A stretch of 64,000 bases of DNA from Hymenobacter sublimis (lineage in GTDB: Bacteria > Bacteroidota > Bacteroidia > Cytophagales > Hymenobacteraceae). The notes under the pieces were generated by a model. That model was given only the letters and a program-made list of their open reading frames with translations, was not told where the DNA came from and did no database searches. This document shows, piece by piece, positions 1 through 9,318 of the stretch (positions are counted from its first letter, which is position 1; each line of letters begins with the position of its first letter). Location: NCBI RefSeq assembly GCF_023101345.1, contig NZ_CP095848.1, positions 1,177,501 to 1,241,500 of the forward strand, in the 5' to 3' direction. The position numbers and the translations under genes were made by a program.

Positions 1-153
1 CCAGCCGTCTGTTGGCTCCACGGCTTCTCCGCTAACGGCTTCTGAGCCTGTACTGTAGATACGCAATTTATAATCAGACTGCGCAATCTAAGCCCTGGCA
101 GTCAATGAATTGCTGGGGCTGGGAAGTGCCTTGCTTCAACTAGCCCACGAATG

Positions 154-190
154 AAAAGATCCGCAGCCACGCAAGGCTGCGGATCTTTTT
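154..190 (-). terminator. Intrinsic terminator of the gmd-fcl-GT unit
   Basis: A perfect stem (GATCCGCAGCC paired with GGCTGCGGATC, six-base loop) is flanked by A-runs on the left and T-runs on the right, so it can act in both directions. It lies 10 bp beyond the stop of the minus-strand glycosyltransferase and most likely ends that operon. It may also end whatever gene enters from the left; bases 1-58 contain an open frame that could be such a gene's tail, too short to identify. Confidence 0.8.
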
Positions 191-199
191 GTTGATGAA

Positions 200-1225
200 C
201 TACCGCACAGAGCTTTCTACCTGAAGAGCTGTAGCTGGTTGTGCTGGCAGGTGGGCGCTGGGCTCATCAGGTGGCTGCCACGGCTGGCTGGCGCGCTGCT
301 GCACTAGGCGGCGGGTGGTCAGTACCTGGCGCCAGTGCTGCCAGAGGTAGCGCACGGCCCGCAAGGAGTCGCGCTCCGCTACCAACGAATAAGCCAGAAT
401 ACCCAGCTGGCGCGGAATAGCGCGAGCCAGCAGGCCAGGGGCTTGCTCCCGGGTTGTGTTTTTCAGCAGCAACAGCCACTGGTTTTTCACGGCATCTACC
501 TTGATAGCGCTGTTTAGGCGCCGGCGCAAGCGTAGGTTGGAGGGTAGGAACTGCCGGGGGTGCAAGGCCCGACAAGCGGGCTCAAACAAAGTATGCCAGC
601 CGAAAAGGCGGCCTCGCCAAGCAATATCCCAGTCCTCCTTGTGGGCAAAGAAACGGGAATCGAAAAACTCGCCCTGCACGCGCAAATCATCAATGAAGCG
701 CCGCCGGAACAGGGGTAGGGCACCATCGGCACCGTCTACGTAGGTAGCTGCCAGGGGCGCTACTTCACTGAGCCGTTGCCCGTGCAGGCGCAGGCCGTAG
801 CGGCCGTCGGGCAGGGCTACCATGCCGGCGCTATCAATGCGTGGGTCCTCGTCCTGGTTCTGCAGCAGCAGGCCGCACACCGTACCAATGCGCGGATTTC
901 GATGTATAGCTGCTATGGCCTGGGCCAGGTAGTCGGGGGCCATTTCGATGTCGGGATTCACCAGCAGCACCAGATCCGTGGTGGTGCGGTCGAGGGCGTA
1001 GTTGTGGCCCCCGCAGAAACCGGTATTCTGGGGCAGCCGGTGCAGGCGCAGGCGAGAATCGGTGGCCGCTAGCGCCTCTACCCGGGCGCAGGTGTCGTCG
1101 TGCGAGTTGTTGTCAACCACCCACAACTCAAAATCAGACCACGACTGAGCTAAAGCCGAACGCAGGCAGGCCTCAATGGAGTCCGCACTGTTCCACGACA
1201 CCAGAGAAAGTAGGACAGAGGGCAT
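200..1225 (-). CDS. Glycosyltransferase family 2
   Basis: A predicted 341-residue cytoplasmic GT-A fold glycosyltransferase that adds a sugar to the growing repeat unit of the exopolysaccharide. The N-terminus reads MPSVLLSLVSWN, the usual GT2 beginning, followed by VVDNNSHDDT, the metal-site region LLVNPDIE and the late motif HKEDWDIAWRG, typical of rhamnosyltransferase-like GT2 enzymes. The start at 1225 was chosen over an upstream one at 1327 because the extra 34 residues do not look like GT2 sequence and would overlap the neighbouring gene. It is the last gene of the gmd-fcl-GT61-GT2 unit, 31 bp after the GT61 gene. Donor and acceptor cannot be told from sequence; fucose transfer is only a guess from the neighbours. 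Confidence 0.85.
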   Translation of the reverse strand: MPSVLLSLVSWNSADSIEACLRSALAQSWSDFELWVVDNNSHDDTCARVEALAATDSRLRLHRLPQNTGFCGGHNYALDRTTTDLVLLVNPDIEMAPDYLAQAIAAIHRNPRIGTVCGLLLQNQDEDPRIDSAGMVALPDGRYGLRLHGQRLSEVAPLAATYVDGADGALPLFRRRFIDDLRVQGEFFDSRFFAHKEDWDIAWRGRLFGWHTLFEPACRALHPRQFLPSNLRLRRRLNSAIKVDAVKNQWLLLLKNTTREQAPGLLARAIPRQLGILAYSLVAERDSLRAVRYLWQHWRQVLTTRRLVQQRASQPWQPPDEPSAHLPAQPATALQVESSVR

Positions 1226-1256
1226 AGGCAGGGAGAGTAAAAAACAAAGCCTGGAA

Positions 1257-2501
1257 TTACACCGAGCGCACCGGGGTATGCTGGGCTTGGTTGCGCAGGG
1301 CTTTTTCGATGAGGGGCCGCAAGGCATCCAGGTCCACGGTTAGGTGGTCGCGCTGGGCCCCGGCGCGCGTGCGGCTGGGGTTAGGCGTATCACACACCAG
1401 GTAGTGGTGGTCGATGCCGATGCGGGCGGTAAATTCCATGTAATCAGCCACCACGAAGCTGCTGGGGAACAGCTCAATCAGTTGGGCACCCACCGGGCTC
1501 ACCACAATATTAGCCAGCCCAGCTCCCACCGCCGAGACAATAATCTGGGCCTGGGCAAACAGGGCCGTTTTCTCGTTCTGGGTGTAAGGAGTGAGTACGT
1601 GGGTTTCAAAGCCGTACTCGCGCAGCATGGCTTCCAGGGCCTCTTCATTAAGAATATGCCGGCCCGGCGCGTCGCGGCGGCTGATGTAGATGTAGGGGCT
1701 GAAGGAGCGATTTACTACCGGGGGCGGGAGCAGAATGCTGCGCAGAAACTTGCAGGCCCAGGCCGGCGTGTGGGTAAGGTTGCCGCGCACCCCGGGGGTA
1801 GCCAGTAGGCAGCGGGCTCGTACGTGCGGGTTCGTGGTGACGTCCACTAAGCGCTCCGGCCCGATGCCCAGCGCGCCCATGGTGTCCAGCACAAACCGCT
1901 TGGACTTATCATACACCAGAAAGTAATCAACGGCATCGAGCAGGCCGGCTTCGCGCACCAGGTACAAACGAGGTAGGGAATCAATCAGCCAGTGGTAGTA
2001 GTTGCCGCTGGCCGCGCCCCCACCCGAGAGCAGGCTGCACAAGGTGCCCGGCAGCTCCACCGGGCGCTGGAAGTAGCGCTGCCGGAAAATGTTATTTTCC
2101 TCGGGCGGCGTCAAATCCCAGCGGGCCCCGTCGTACTGAAACGATACGTCGCCGACCAGGCGGTTGTCGGCCGCAATAACGGCTACGCTGTTGAAGTTAT
2201 CGGCGTACACCCGGCCATCGATAAGCTCTACCACGAAGGCCGCCGGTACTTTCTCCTGGCGCAGGGGCTTGTCGTGCAGCCCTCCGTAGGTGGAGGCCCG
2301 TTTATAAAAGTCGTCGGGGATGCTGAGGGTAGAGGTATGGGCGGGCACTACCTCAAAGTAAGCGACTCCTCCGGCCGGCCGAGCGGCCAGCTCGCGGCTG
2401 CTGGCATGCACGCCAATAGGGCGGTAGCGCATATTCTGGGGTATCCACTCGCGCAGCAAACGACCCGCCTTACGCCGGGCCCGGAGTAGTACGTCGTGCA
2501 T
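1257..2501 (-). CDS. Glycosyltransferase family 61 (DUF563-type)
   Basis: A 414-residue protein of the GT61/DUF563 family, found in capsule and O-antigen clusters and predicted to work at the cytoplasmic side of the membrane. Recognisable parts are the central motif GNYYHWLIDSLPRL, the segment YIYISRRDAPGR, and the late motif IIVSAVGAGLANIVVSP followed by LIELFP. These are the most conserved blocks of the family. It lies between fcl (36 bp upstream) and a GT2 gene (31 bp downstream), all on the minus strand and apparently co-transcribed. The sugar transferred is unknown. The basic N-terminal region has no clear signal peptide. Confidence 0.85.
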   Translation of the reverse strand: MHDVLLRARRKAGRLLREWIPQNMRYRPIGVHASSRELAARPAGGVAYFEVVPAHTSTLSIPDDFYKRASTYGGLHDKPLRQEKVPAAFVVELIDGRVYADNFNSVAVIAADNRLVGDVSFQYDGARWDLTPPEENNIFRQRYFQRPVELPGTLCSLLSGGGAASGNYYHWLIDSLPRLYLVREAGLLDAVDYFLVYDKSKRFVLDTMGALGIGPERLVDVTTNPHVRARCLLATPGVRGNLTHTPAWACKFLRSILLPPPVVNRSFSPYIYISRRDAPGRHILNEEALEAMLREYGFETHVLTPYTQNEKTALFAQAQIIVSAVGAGLANIVVSPVGAQLIELFPSSFVVADYMEFTARIGIDHHYLVCDTPNPSRTRAGAQRDHLTVDLDALRPLIEKALRNQAQHTPVRSV

Positions 2502-2537
2502 AGTACTAGAAATAGGAGGGGAGGGGAAGAAGGAACG

Positions 2538-3488
2538 CTAAGCTAATTGGGGCTGGGAGGTAGCTCGTTGCCAATCGGCGGACTGCAGCACGGCCGTAAT
2601 GCCTTCGCGCAACCCAATAGAGTGCTGCCAGCCCAGGGCATGCAGCTTGCTTACATCCAACAACTTACGCGGCGTGCCATCGGGCTTGGAGAAGTCGAAC
2701 AGGATTTCGCCCGCGTAGCCCGTCAGCTCGGCTACTAAGTCGGCCAGCTCCTGAATGGTAATGTCGCGGCCGGTCCCGATGTTAACGGGCTCGGCACCAT
2801 CGTAATGTAGCATCAGGTGGTAGCAGGCATCGGCTAGGTCGTCTACGTGCAGGAACTCGCGGCGGGGCGTACCCGTGCCCCACACCGGCACCCGCGGCAG
2901 GCCCAGCGTTACGGCCTCCGAGAACTTGCGTAGCAAAGCCGGCAGCACGTGGGAGTTGCGGGCGTCGTAATTATCACCGGGGCCATATAGGTTGGTGGGC
3001 ATCACGGTAATAAAGTTGGCCCCGTGCTGGGTCCGGTAGGCCTCACAAAGCTTCAGGCCCGCAATTTTGGCAATGGCGTAGGGCTCATTGGTTGGCTCCA
3101 GGGGGCCCGTGAGCAAGTACTCTTCCTTGATGGGCTGGGGAGCCAGCCGCGGATAAATGCAGGAGGAACCCAGAAACAGCAGCTTGCGCACTCCGCACCG
3201 GTGGCTTTCACGCAGCACGTTGTTCTGAATCATCAGGTTGTCGTAGAGGAAGTCGGCGCGGTAGGTGTTGTTGGCCTGAATACCGCCTACCTTGGCCGCG
3301 GCCAGCAGTACATACTCGGGGTTTTCTAGGGAGAAAAAGTCCTCCACGGCCGCCTGGTCGCGCAGGTCTAATTCCTTGGATGTGCGGGTAATAAGATGAT
3401 GGTAGCCAGCCCGTTCGAGGCGGCGCATGAGCGCGGCGCCCACCATGCCCCGGTGGCCGGCAATGTATATTTTAGCGTTCAGTTCCAT
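2538..3488 (-). CDS. fcl: GDP-L-fucose synthase
   Basis: Converts GDP-4-keto-6-deoxy-D-mannose to GDP-L-fucose by epimerisation and NADPH-dependent reduction. The 316-residue protein is full length for the family. It shows the extended-SDR nucleotide motif [14 protein letters not shown] at the N-terminus, the family motif [10 protein letters not shown], and the catalytic YAIAK. The start at 3488 ([11 protein letters not shown]) places the Rossmann motif at residue 10; an in-frame upstream start at 3557 would add 23 residues of low-complexity sequence and is unlikely. It lies 129 bp downstream of gmd, the preceding enzyme of the pathway, so the pair supplies fucose for the polysaccharide made by this locus. 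Confidence 0.95.
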   Translation of the reverse strand: MELNAKIYIAGHRGMVGAALMRRLERAGYHHLITRTSKELDLRDQAAVEDFFSLENPEYVLLAAAKVGGIQANNTYRADFLYDNLMIQNNVLRESHRCGVRKLLFLGSSCIYPRLAPQPIKEEYLLTGPLEPTNEPYAIAKIAGLKLCEAYRTQHGANFITVMPTNLYGPGDNYDARNSHVLPALLRKFSEAVTLGLPRVPVWGTGTPRREFLHVDDLADACYHLMLHYDGAEPVNIGTGRDITIQELADLVAELTGYAGEILFDFSKPDGTPRKLLDVSKLHALGWQHSIGLREGITAVLQSADWQRATSQPQLA

Positions 3489-3499
3489 AGGGAGAGAGG

Positions 3500-3600
3500 C
3501 AGGTGAAAAGAGGGGAGTGAGGTGGAAGGGGTGAGGGTAAGAAAGCAGAAGGCCCAAGGGTATAAGAATTAGAAGTTCCTATCCTCTTACCCTTGCACCT
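3500..3600. repeat. Imperfect low-complexity inverted repeat between gmd and fcl
   Basis: The gap holds a purine-rich GGTG/GAGGG stretch (about 3495-3542) and a pyrimidine-rich partner (about 3578-3600, with CTCTTACCCTTGCACC). GGTGAGGGTAAG pairs with CTTACCCTTGCACC after small gaps. Similar GGTGA/TCACC arm pairs occur at 42302-42440 and 48450-48690. It could form a hairpin between the two cistrons; its function is unknown. Confidence 0.4.
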
Positions 3601-3616
3601 CCTACCCTAACAAAAC

Positions 3617-4729
3617 CTATTCATCGTGGTACATGATCTGGTGGCCGGCTTCCAGCAGCACGGCGTCGCGGCGGAACAGGCGCAGATCGGCTTGCACCAT
3701 GTCCCGGACCAGCGCCGGCAGATCGTACTGGGGCTCCCAGCCTAGCTCAGTTTTGGCCCGGGTGGGGTCCCCGATCAGCAGTTCTACCTCGGTGGGGCGG
3801 AAGTAAGCCGGGTCGACGGCTACTACCTCCTGGCCCAGGGGCAGCTGGAAGTCGGGGTGGTGGCAGGCCACTACAAAGGCCGTTTCCGCGGCCCCGTCGC
3901 CGCTGAAGCCTACCTCTATGCCTAGTTCAGCAAAGGCCAAGCGCACAAATTCGCGCACGGTGGTAGTAACGCCCGTGGCTACCACGTAGTCGCGGGGCTG
4001 TTCCTGCTGAAGCATGCGCCACATGGCTTCTACGTAGTCTTTGGCGTGGCCCCAGTCGCGCTTGGCATCCAGATTACCCAGGTACAGCTTATCCTGCAGG
4101 CCCAGGGCAATGCGGGCGGCGGCGCGCGTGATTTTGCGCGTTACAAAGGTTTCGCCGCGCTGCGGGCTTTCGTGGTTGAAGAGGATGCCGTTGCAGGCGT
4201 ACATGCCGTAAGCCTCGCGGTAGTTGACCGTAATCCAGAACCCGTAGAGCTTGGCCACGGCGTAGGGCGAGCGGGGGTAGAACGGCGTGGTTTCGCGCTG
4301 GGGCACTTCCTGCACCAGGCCGTACAGCTCGGAGGTGCTGGCCTGGTAAATGCGCGTTTTGTGGGTGAGGCCCAGAATCCGGATGGCCTCTAGCAGCCGC
4401 AACGTGCCAATACCATCCACGTCGGCCGTGTACTCGGGCGTGTCAAAGGACACCTTCACGTGCGACATGGCCCCCAGATTGTATATCTCATCAGGTTGCA
4501 CTTCCTGCACAATCCGGATCAGGTTGGTGGAGTCGGTTAGGTCGCCGTAGTGAAGTTTGAAGCGCACGTGCTTCTCGTGGGGGTCCTGGTAGAGGTGGTC
4601 AATACGCTCGGTGTTGAACATAGAGGAGCGGCGTTTGATGCCGTGCACCTCGTAGCCTTTGCTCAAGAGTAGTTCTGCCAAGTAAGAGCCATCTTGGCCC
4701 GTAATGCCCGTAATAAGTGCGCGCTTCAT
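3617..4729 (-). CDS. gmd: GDP-mannose 4,6-dehydratase
   Basis: Catalyses the NADP-dependent conversion of GDP-D-mannose to GDP-4-keto-6-deoxy-D-mannose, the first committed step to GDP-L-fucose. At 370 residues it matches the usual length. Seen in the sequence are the N-terminal [34 protein letters not shown], and the SDR catalytic [10 protein letters not shown]. It is the first gene of a minus-strand unit followed by fcl, GT61 and GT2, with an AT-rich putative promoter region directly upstream (about 4740-4870). The assignment is very secure because family members are highly conserved. Confidence 0.96.
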   Translation of the reverse strand: MKRALITGITGQDGSYLAELLLSKGYEVHGIKRRSSMFNTERIDHLYQDPHEKHVRFKLHYGDLTDSTNLIRIVQEVQPDEIYNLGAMSHVKVSFDTPEYTADVDGIGTLRLLEAIRILGLTHKTRIYQASTSELYGLVQEVPQRETTPFYPRSPYAVAKLYGFWITVNYREAYGMYACNGILFNHESPQRGETFVTRKITRAAARIALGLQDKLYLGNLDAKRDWGHAKDYVEAMWRMLQQEQPRDYVVATGVTTTVREFVRLAFAELGIEVGFSGDGAAETAFVVACHHPDFQLPLGQEVVAVDPAYFRPTEVELLIGDPTRAKTELGWEPQYDLPALVRDMVQADLRLFRRDAVLLEAGHQIMYHDE

Positions 4730-4739
4730 ATACTGAATG

Positions 4740-4870
4740 AATGAGAGTGAACAGCCAAAGCAGAGGAACTTTACTGTATAACTTTAACGACAAATTATTG
4801 TATTTTGAATTTGATAAACAACCTATTTTGCAGAAAAATTTATTTTATAACTTGAATAAGTTAAAATACA
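4740..4870 (-). promoter_or_regulatory. AT-rich putative promoter region of gmd operon
   Basis: About 130 bp of strongly AT-rich sequence between gmd and the terminator of the next gene, in contrast to the GC-rich surroundings. On the minus strand TTG and TAATTTG blocks about 20 bp apart loosely resemble the Bacteroidota -33/-7 pattern (TTTG and TAnnTTTG). A small palindrome, AACTTGAATAAGTT, lies near 4850. The exact start site cannot be fixed. Confidence 0.4.
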
Positions 4871-4916
4871 AGCCCCGAATACCGGCTCCTGACGGCGTAG
4901 GCACACATTTGGGCAT

Positions 4917-4954
4917 AAAAAAAGCCTGACTCCTTTTTCGGGAATCAGGCTTTT
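4917..4954 (-). terminator. Terminator of the malectin/beta-helix gene
   Basis: A ten-base stem AAAAGCCTGA/TCAGGCTTTT with a 15-base loop, ending in a T-run on the minus strand. It lies about 75 bp past the stop codon of the minus-strand beta-helix gene at 5028-7421 and separates it from the gmd unit. Confidence 0.8.
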
Positions 4955-5027
4955 GTACTCTGCAACGCTTCAGCTTGTGCGGAAGCGGCGGCCGGGCTAC
5001 GCGCTGCTTAACTGAGGCAGCAGGAAG

Positions 5028-7421
5028 TTAGGCAAACGTGGGTGTTAGAAGCGCCAGGGCGCTACCCCCACCCGTCAGCGGATTCAACTCTGTAGCCATC
5101 GGGGCAAAGGCTTGAGCCGCGCGGGCGGGCGTTACCGGTAGGAAGGCAGTGGCCGCGTTCTGGCGCCAAACTTCCACCCCCGAGAGGTTGATGTCGCCAC
5201 CGCTGCCCAGCAGCTGAATGGTACCGTTCGTTACGGCCACCACGTAGGGACCAACTTTCTTCCAGGCACCAGCAGAGCCCGTGTCATAGTTGTTCAGGGC
5301 CGCCTGGCCATTCACGCTGATGCTCACGGTCTGGGCGTCGTTATCTTCCCAGATGTAAGCGTACACCTCGTACGAGCCGTTGGGCACGTTGCTCATGGTA
5401 AAGTTCAGGTTACGCGAGTACACCGAGGAGCGAATCATGTCGGCCTGGGCCGTGGTAGCTACCGGGTTGAGGCTGATGCCCTGGTTAGCGAAGGGCGTGC
5501 CATTGGTGGTGTAGTTCGGGGCAGTGCTGGCTTCCCAGGCGTTGTTGTCGATGCTAACGGTGGCTCCGTTGAGGTTGATGGCTCGGAAAAAGGTAGCGGC
5601 CGTGACGGTAGTAGGAGCCGGAGCGGGAATGGAAGTCGGAGCAGGCATAGAAGTCGGGGCGGGGGCCGTGGTAGTGGCCGTGCTGGTGCCCTGACGCCAG
5701 ATTTCAATACCTGCTAGGTTGGCGTGGCCGCCCGTGGTCGTGATGTTGAGCGTACCATCGGTCATGGCTACGGTGAAGGGACCGAGCTTGCGCCAGGTGC
5801 CCACCGGACCGCTGTTGTAATTGCTCTGCACGGTTTTGCCTTCCATCTGCACGCTGTAGGTTTTCGCGTTCATGTTCTCAACCACGTACAGGTACACGGA
5901 GTAAGTAGCACTGCTCAGGCTGCCGATCTTGATGTCAAAGGCGTTGGAGTAGCGGAAGGTGCGCAACATCTCGGTGCGGGCCGCTTCAGTGGAGGGGTTC
6001 AGTGCCAGGCTGGGGGCCGTAGCGCCGTGACCGTTCATGCTGATGCCGCTGGCGCTGCTAGCCTGCCAGGCCTGACCATCAATGGTAGTAGCGCCGCCGT
6101 TTACGTTAATGCCGCGCACAAACACTGCATTGGTAGGAGCAGGAGCTGGGGCCGGCGCTGGTGCCGGGGCCGGAGCAGGTGCCGGAGCAGGCGTAGGAGA
6201 GGCAATGGTGCTGTTAGTAGCATCAGCGCCCACTACAATGTTGTTCTGCTGCAGCTTCTGCTGCCAAAACGTGCGCTCCGCCTGCTCCGACTGGAGCGTG
6301 ATGGGGTTGGGCATGTGGGTCGTGCCCGTGCAGTTCGAGCAGGCCCCGTTGCTCAGGTCGTGGCGGTTACTCATGGGTGAGTTGTAGCCCCACTTGATAT
6401 AGCCGATGGTGTTGTTGCTAACCGAGTTGTTGTAGAACACGCTGCTCGGCTGCTGGTAGGCATTGAAGATGGACGTGCCGCAGTAGGTAGCATTCAGGCG
6501 CGAGCCATCGGGCAGCAGACCGCTGGTTACCATGCGGTTGTTGTAGTACTTGATGTCGTGGCCAGCCGCCAGGTTCATGGCCGAGTTGCAAGTCGACACG
6601 AACTGATTTTCGTAGGCGTTCAGGAAGGCTGTGGTGGTAGCGGCCGAGGAGCCGTCGCCGTCCGTAGTGATGCCCGTACCCGTGAACGTGCTGCTGTTGG
6701 CGGGGTAGGGATAGGCGCCCTGCACGTAGTTGTTGTGCACGCGGGCCGGACTTTGCTGGGTGCCGCCGGAGTTGTAGAAGTTGATGTTGTCTTCTACCAA
6801 GCTGTTATTCGGCTCATTCACCACCTGGTTCCAGCTGATGTCGATGTTGCCCACGTTGCGCACCTGGTTCAGGCCGCAGAACTGTACGTATTGGCCCCCG
6901 CCGTTGCGGTAGCGGCCATCAATATTCTTGGCGGAGTTGTAGCGCACGGTTAGCGTGCCGTTGGCCGAGCCGTCGCCGCTCCACTGATACACGGCAATGC
7001 CGGTCGTATGCTCAAAGTAGTTGTTCTCGATGCGAACCGAGCGGCCCGTGTTCACCTCTACAAAGCGCCCGTGGCGGCGGTTATCAGCGCTCTGCTGAAT
7101 GCCGTAGCCCTTGTTGTTGGTGATAACGAGCGTAGAGCCGCCGTTTTTGGCGTCAATCAGGTCGCCGGCGCCTACCAGCACGCAGTTTTTAATGGTTACG
7201 GGCTGCGTGGTCTGAATCCGGATGCAGGGCGTGTTGGAGTCCGTGCTGCGGAAGTTGCCGGTGTAAGTACCCCCTTGGGTAATGGTTATTGGGGCTGAAT
7301 AGGTGATGTTGGTCGGATACTGGCCCTGCGCATGACCGAAAGTTGGGGCAAGAGTAAGCAGGAACAGCACAGCTGCCGAAAGAGACAGGAAGCGGGCGCC
7401 AGAGCGGTTGCGTTGAGTCAT
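5028..7421 (-). CDS. Secreted beta-helix protein with two malectin-like domains
   Basis: A predicted exported protein of 797 residues; function unknown. The N-terminus MTQRNRSGARFLSLSAAVLF ending near GHAQG is a signal peptide, which is why 7421 is chosen over 7502. Residues about 30-385 look like a right-handed parallel beta-helix rich in Asn and Gly (ENNYFEHTTG, VEDNINFYNSGG, CNSAMNLAAGHD). A Pro-Ala repeat linker follows, then two related domains of about 140 residues, each beginning RGINVNGG or RAINLNGA and ending GIEIWRQ or GVEVWRQ. Their layout (VYLYVVE, VYAYIWE strands) resembles malectin-type carbohydrate-binding domains. No typical type IX C-terminal sorting domain is evident. It is a paralogue of the gene at 8092-9267 and has its own terminator. 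A role in binding, cleaving or modifying the local polysaccharide is inference. Confidence 0.75.
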   Translation of the reverse strand: MTQRNRSGARFLSLSAAVLFLLTLAPTFGHAQGQYPTNITYSAPITITQGGTYTGNFRSTDSNTPCIRIQTTQPVTIKNCVLVGAGDLIDAKNGGSTLVITNNKGYGIQQSADNRRHGRFVEVNTGRSVRIENNYFEHTTGIAVYQWSGDGSANGTLTVRYNSAKNIDGRYRNGGGQYVQFCGLNQVRNVGNIDISWNQVVNEPNNSLVEDNINFYNSGGTQQSPARVHNNYVQGAYPYPANSSTFTGTGITTDGDGSSAATTTAFLNAYENQFVSTCNSAMNLAAGHDIKYYNNRMVTSGLLPDGSRLNATYCGTSIFNAYQQPSSVFYNNSVSNNTIGYIKWGYNSPMSNRHDLSNGACSNCTGTTHMPNPITLQSEQAERTFWQQKLQQNNIVVGADATNSTIASPTPAPAPAPAPAPAPAPAPAPTNAVFVRGINVNGGATTIDGQAWQASSASGISMNGHGATAPSLALNPSTEAARTEMLRTFRYSNAFDIKIGSLSSATYSVYLYVVENMNAKTYSVQMEGKTVQSNYNSGPVGTWRKLGPFTVAMTDGTLNITTTGGHANLAGIEIWRQGTSTATTTAPAPTSMPAPTSIPAPAPTTVTAATFFRAINLNGATVSIDNNAWEASTAPNYTTNGTPFANQGISLNPVATTAQADMIRSSVYSRNLNFTMSNVPNGSYEVYAYIWEDNDAQTVSISVNGQAALNNYDTGSAGAWKKVGPYVVAVTNGTIQLLGSGGDINLSGVEVWRQNAATAFLPVTPARAAQAFAPMATELNPLTGGGSALALLTPTFA

Positions 7422-7967
7422 CAGGAAAAAATGTGGTCCGAGGGCTTTTTGCATTCTGTGAGCCTTCAAAGAAAGAAACCAGGTAGAAATGAGCGTTGAC
7501 ATTTCCCCTTAAGTCAATTCGTTCCAGGTAGCTGGATAGAATTTGTGCTATTTGTGAGTTGGCAAGTCGGCCACCGTAAGCTAAGCAGTACTGGCTGGGT
7601 TTAAGAGCGGCACCCGGCGCCTGGTGCATGCTTCAACCCTACCTCGAAGCAACCAGTACTGTCGTTTAGCTTGTTAGGCTAGGCTTGAATTGTCTGTGGC
7701 AAACCTGTTTATCTCACTACACGTTCCATTTACAGCCACCAGAGGCCAATGTAGGCCCCTGAACTTTCGGTTCTCCATTAGATGCAATTCGAATGTTGGA
7801 AACTGAGGCATTCGGGCACCTGAGGAAGAACCTGCTCAATACTAGACTGTGAAAAGTACTATATTGATTCCTTGGGTTCAATGCAAATGTATACAATAGA
7901 TTGAAAACACAAAGGCCAAGTGAAAGAAAAGATATTGTATTATTCTAATTTACAACCTTCGTGTAAC
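7422..7967. other. Intergenic stretch, no gene seen
   Basis: About 550 bp between the two beta-helix genes. Open frames here are short and show no recognisable protein. The part from about 7840 to 7960 is AT-rich. The promoter of the minus-strand gene at 5028-7421 should lie in 7430-7700, but no convincing -33/-7 pair was found. Confidence 0.5.
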
Positions 7968-7973
7968 AAAAAA

Positions 7974-8002
7974 ATCAGCCTGTCCGTAGCTGACAGGCTG
8001 AT
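7974..8002 (-). terminator. Terminator of the main exopolysaccharide operon
   Basis: Perfect 11-bp stem ATCAGCCTGTC/GACAGGCTGAT with a seven-base loop and a T-run on the minus strand (the A-run at 7968-7974). It lies about 90 bp after the stop of the small beta-helix gene and probably ends the transcript that comes from wza. Confidence 0.85.
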
Positions 8003-8091
8003 TGTATAAAATTCGGGCATTTGGAAATTGCCTTGGCTGGCAATCAGCGTTTTACCGTTTTAGCGAGGTCTTTCAGCACGTACTGAGGCAG

Positions 8092-9267
8092 TTAGGGCGT
8101 AGTAGCGGTGGTCCCTGCAACCTGGCCCGTTTGGGCCAATCTAGCCTGCCAGTTTTTTAATTCCTGCTGCTCCAGCTGCAGGGTAATTGGGCCGGGCAGA
8201 TGCGTAGTGCCCGTACATTCAGCGCAGGCACCCGTGCTCAAATCGTGCCGGTCGGGGCTAGGGGAGTTACGGCCCCAGCTCACGAAGCCAATGGTATTAT
8301 TCTCAATCCGGTTGGCGAAGAAAACCGTGGCTGGCTTGCGGTAAAAATTAAAAATAGAGGCTCCTGAATAAGTGGATGGCAGACGAGTGCTATCGGGTAG
8401 GAGGCCACTGGTTATCATTCGGTTATGGTGAAAGACGTTGTGGTGACCGGCCGCAATGTTCATGGCCGCATTGCAGGTACTGACGATGTGGTTCCGGTAA
8501 ACATCGGCGTAGGCTGTGGTGGTCAGGGCCGAGGAGGCGTCGCCGTCCATGGTAATGCCCGAGCCAGTGAACTTGGGGGCCGTGGCGGGCACCGGGTAGG
8601 CTCCCTGGATGTAGTTGTCGTGGATGCGCAAGGGGCTGGTGGCGGTGCCCGAGGAGTTGTGCAGGTTGATATTATCCTCGACCAAGCTGTTATTAGGCTC
8701 GTTGATTACTTGGTTCCAGCTAATGTCGATGTGACCCACGCCGTGCACCTCGTTGAGCTGCAAAAAGCTCACGTGGGCCCCGCCACCGTTGCGGTAGCGG
8801 CCGTCAATATTACGGGCGGAGTTATAGCGCACCGTCAGCGTTTGGGCTGCCGAGCCGTCGCCGCTCCACTGGTAGGCCAGCATGCCAGCTGTTTGCTCCA
8901 GGTAATTGTGTTCTACCCGCAGGCTCACGCCGCTGTTAATTTCCAGAAAACGGCCCCGGGCCTGGTTGTCGATGGTGGGGGGGAGGCCGTAGCCGCGGCA
9001 GTTACGCACGGTGAGGCGGGCCCCGCCGGTGGTAGCGTCAATCAGCCGGCCAGGCCCCCGCAGCACACAATTTTCCAGGATAACCGGCTCGGTGGTAGCA
9101 ATGCGAATGCAGGCCCGCTCGGAACTGTTGCTCTCGTAGCGGCCGGAGTACGTGCCACCGCGCGTAATAACCAACACGGCATCCTGACCAGCCAGCGTGC
9201 ACCGGCTACCCACCAACAGCAGCATGATTGCTCCAAAGAGCCGTAATAAGGAGGAAAAAAGCACCAA
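8092..9267 (-). CDS. Secreted beta-helix protein, short paralogue
   Basis: A 391-residue exported protein equivalent to the first half of the product of 5028-7421, without the Pro-Ala linker and malectin-like domains. The N-terminus (MVLFSSLLRLFGAIMLLLVG) is a signal peptide or membrane anchor. Shared blocks include NIDGRYRNGGG, ISWNQVINEPNNSLVEDNIN, CNAAMNIAAGH and the Cys pair CAECTGTTH near the end, which is CSNCTGTTH in the long copy. The pattern of short Asn/Gly-rich strands suggests a right-handed beta-helix as in pectate lyases and bacteriophage tail-spike enzymes, but I see no catalytic set that proves an activity. It lies 51 bp after a GT2 gene and is probably the last cistron of the exopolysaccharide operon. 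Confidence 0.75.
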   Translation of the reverse strand: MVLFSSLLRLFGAIMLLLVGSRCTLAGQDAVLVITRGGTYSGRYESNSSERACIRIATTEPVILENCVLRGPGRLIDATTGGARLTVRNCRGYGLPPTIDNQARGRFLEINSGVSLRVEHNYLEQTAGMLAYQWSGDGSAAQTLTVRYNSARNIDGRYRNGGGAHVSFLQLNEVHGVGHIDISWNQVINEPNNSLVEDNINLHNSSGTATSPLRIHDNYIQGAYPVPATAPKFTGSGITMDGDASSALTTTAYADVYRNHIVSTCNAAMNIAAGHHNVFHHNRMITSGLLPDSTRLPSTYSGASIFNFYRKPATVFFANRIENNTIGFVSWGRNSPSPDRHDLSTGACAECTGTTHLPGPITLQLEQQELKNWQARLAQTGQVAGTTATTP

Positions 9268-9318
9268 GCAGAAAGAATAAAGAGTAGATAAGCGCCCCTA
9301 ACCAGTTCTGCTCAGGTA

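Noticed and set aside
1..58. Tail of a gene entering from the left
   Set aside because: One frame is open to a TAG at 56-58 but only 18 codons are visible and nothing can be recognised.
5724..6387. Long plus-strand open frames rich in Gly/Ala opposite the malectin/beta-helix gene
   Set aside because: They are the antisense of the Pro-Ala linker and GC-rich coding sequence and resemble no protein family.
5028..9267. Naming the beta-helix proteins pectate lyases
   Set aside because: The fold is shared by many families; I could not identify a calcium site or catalytic Arg/Lys, and the context is capsule synthesis, not pectin use.
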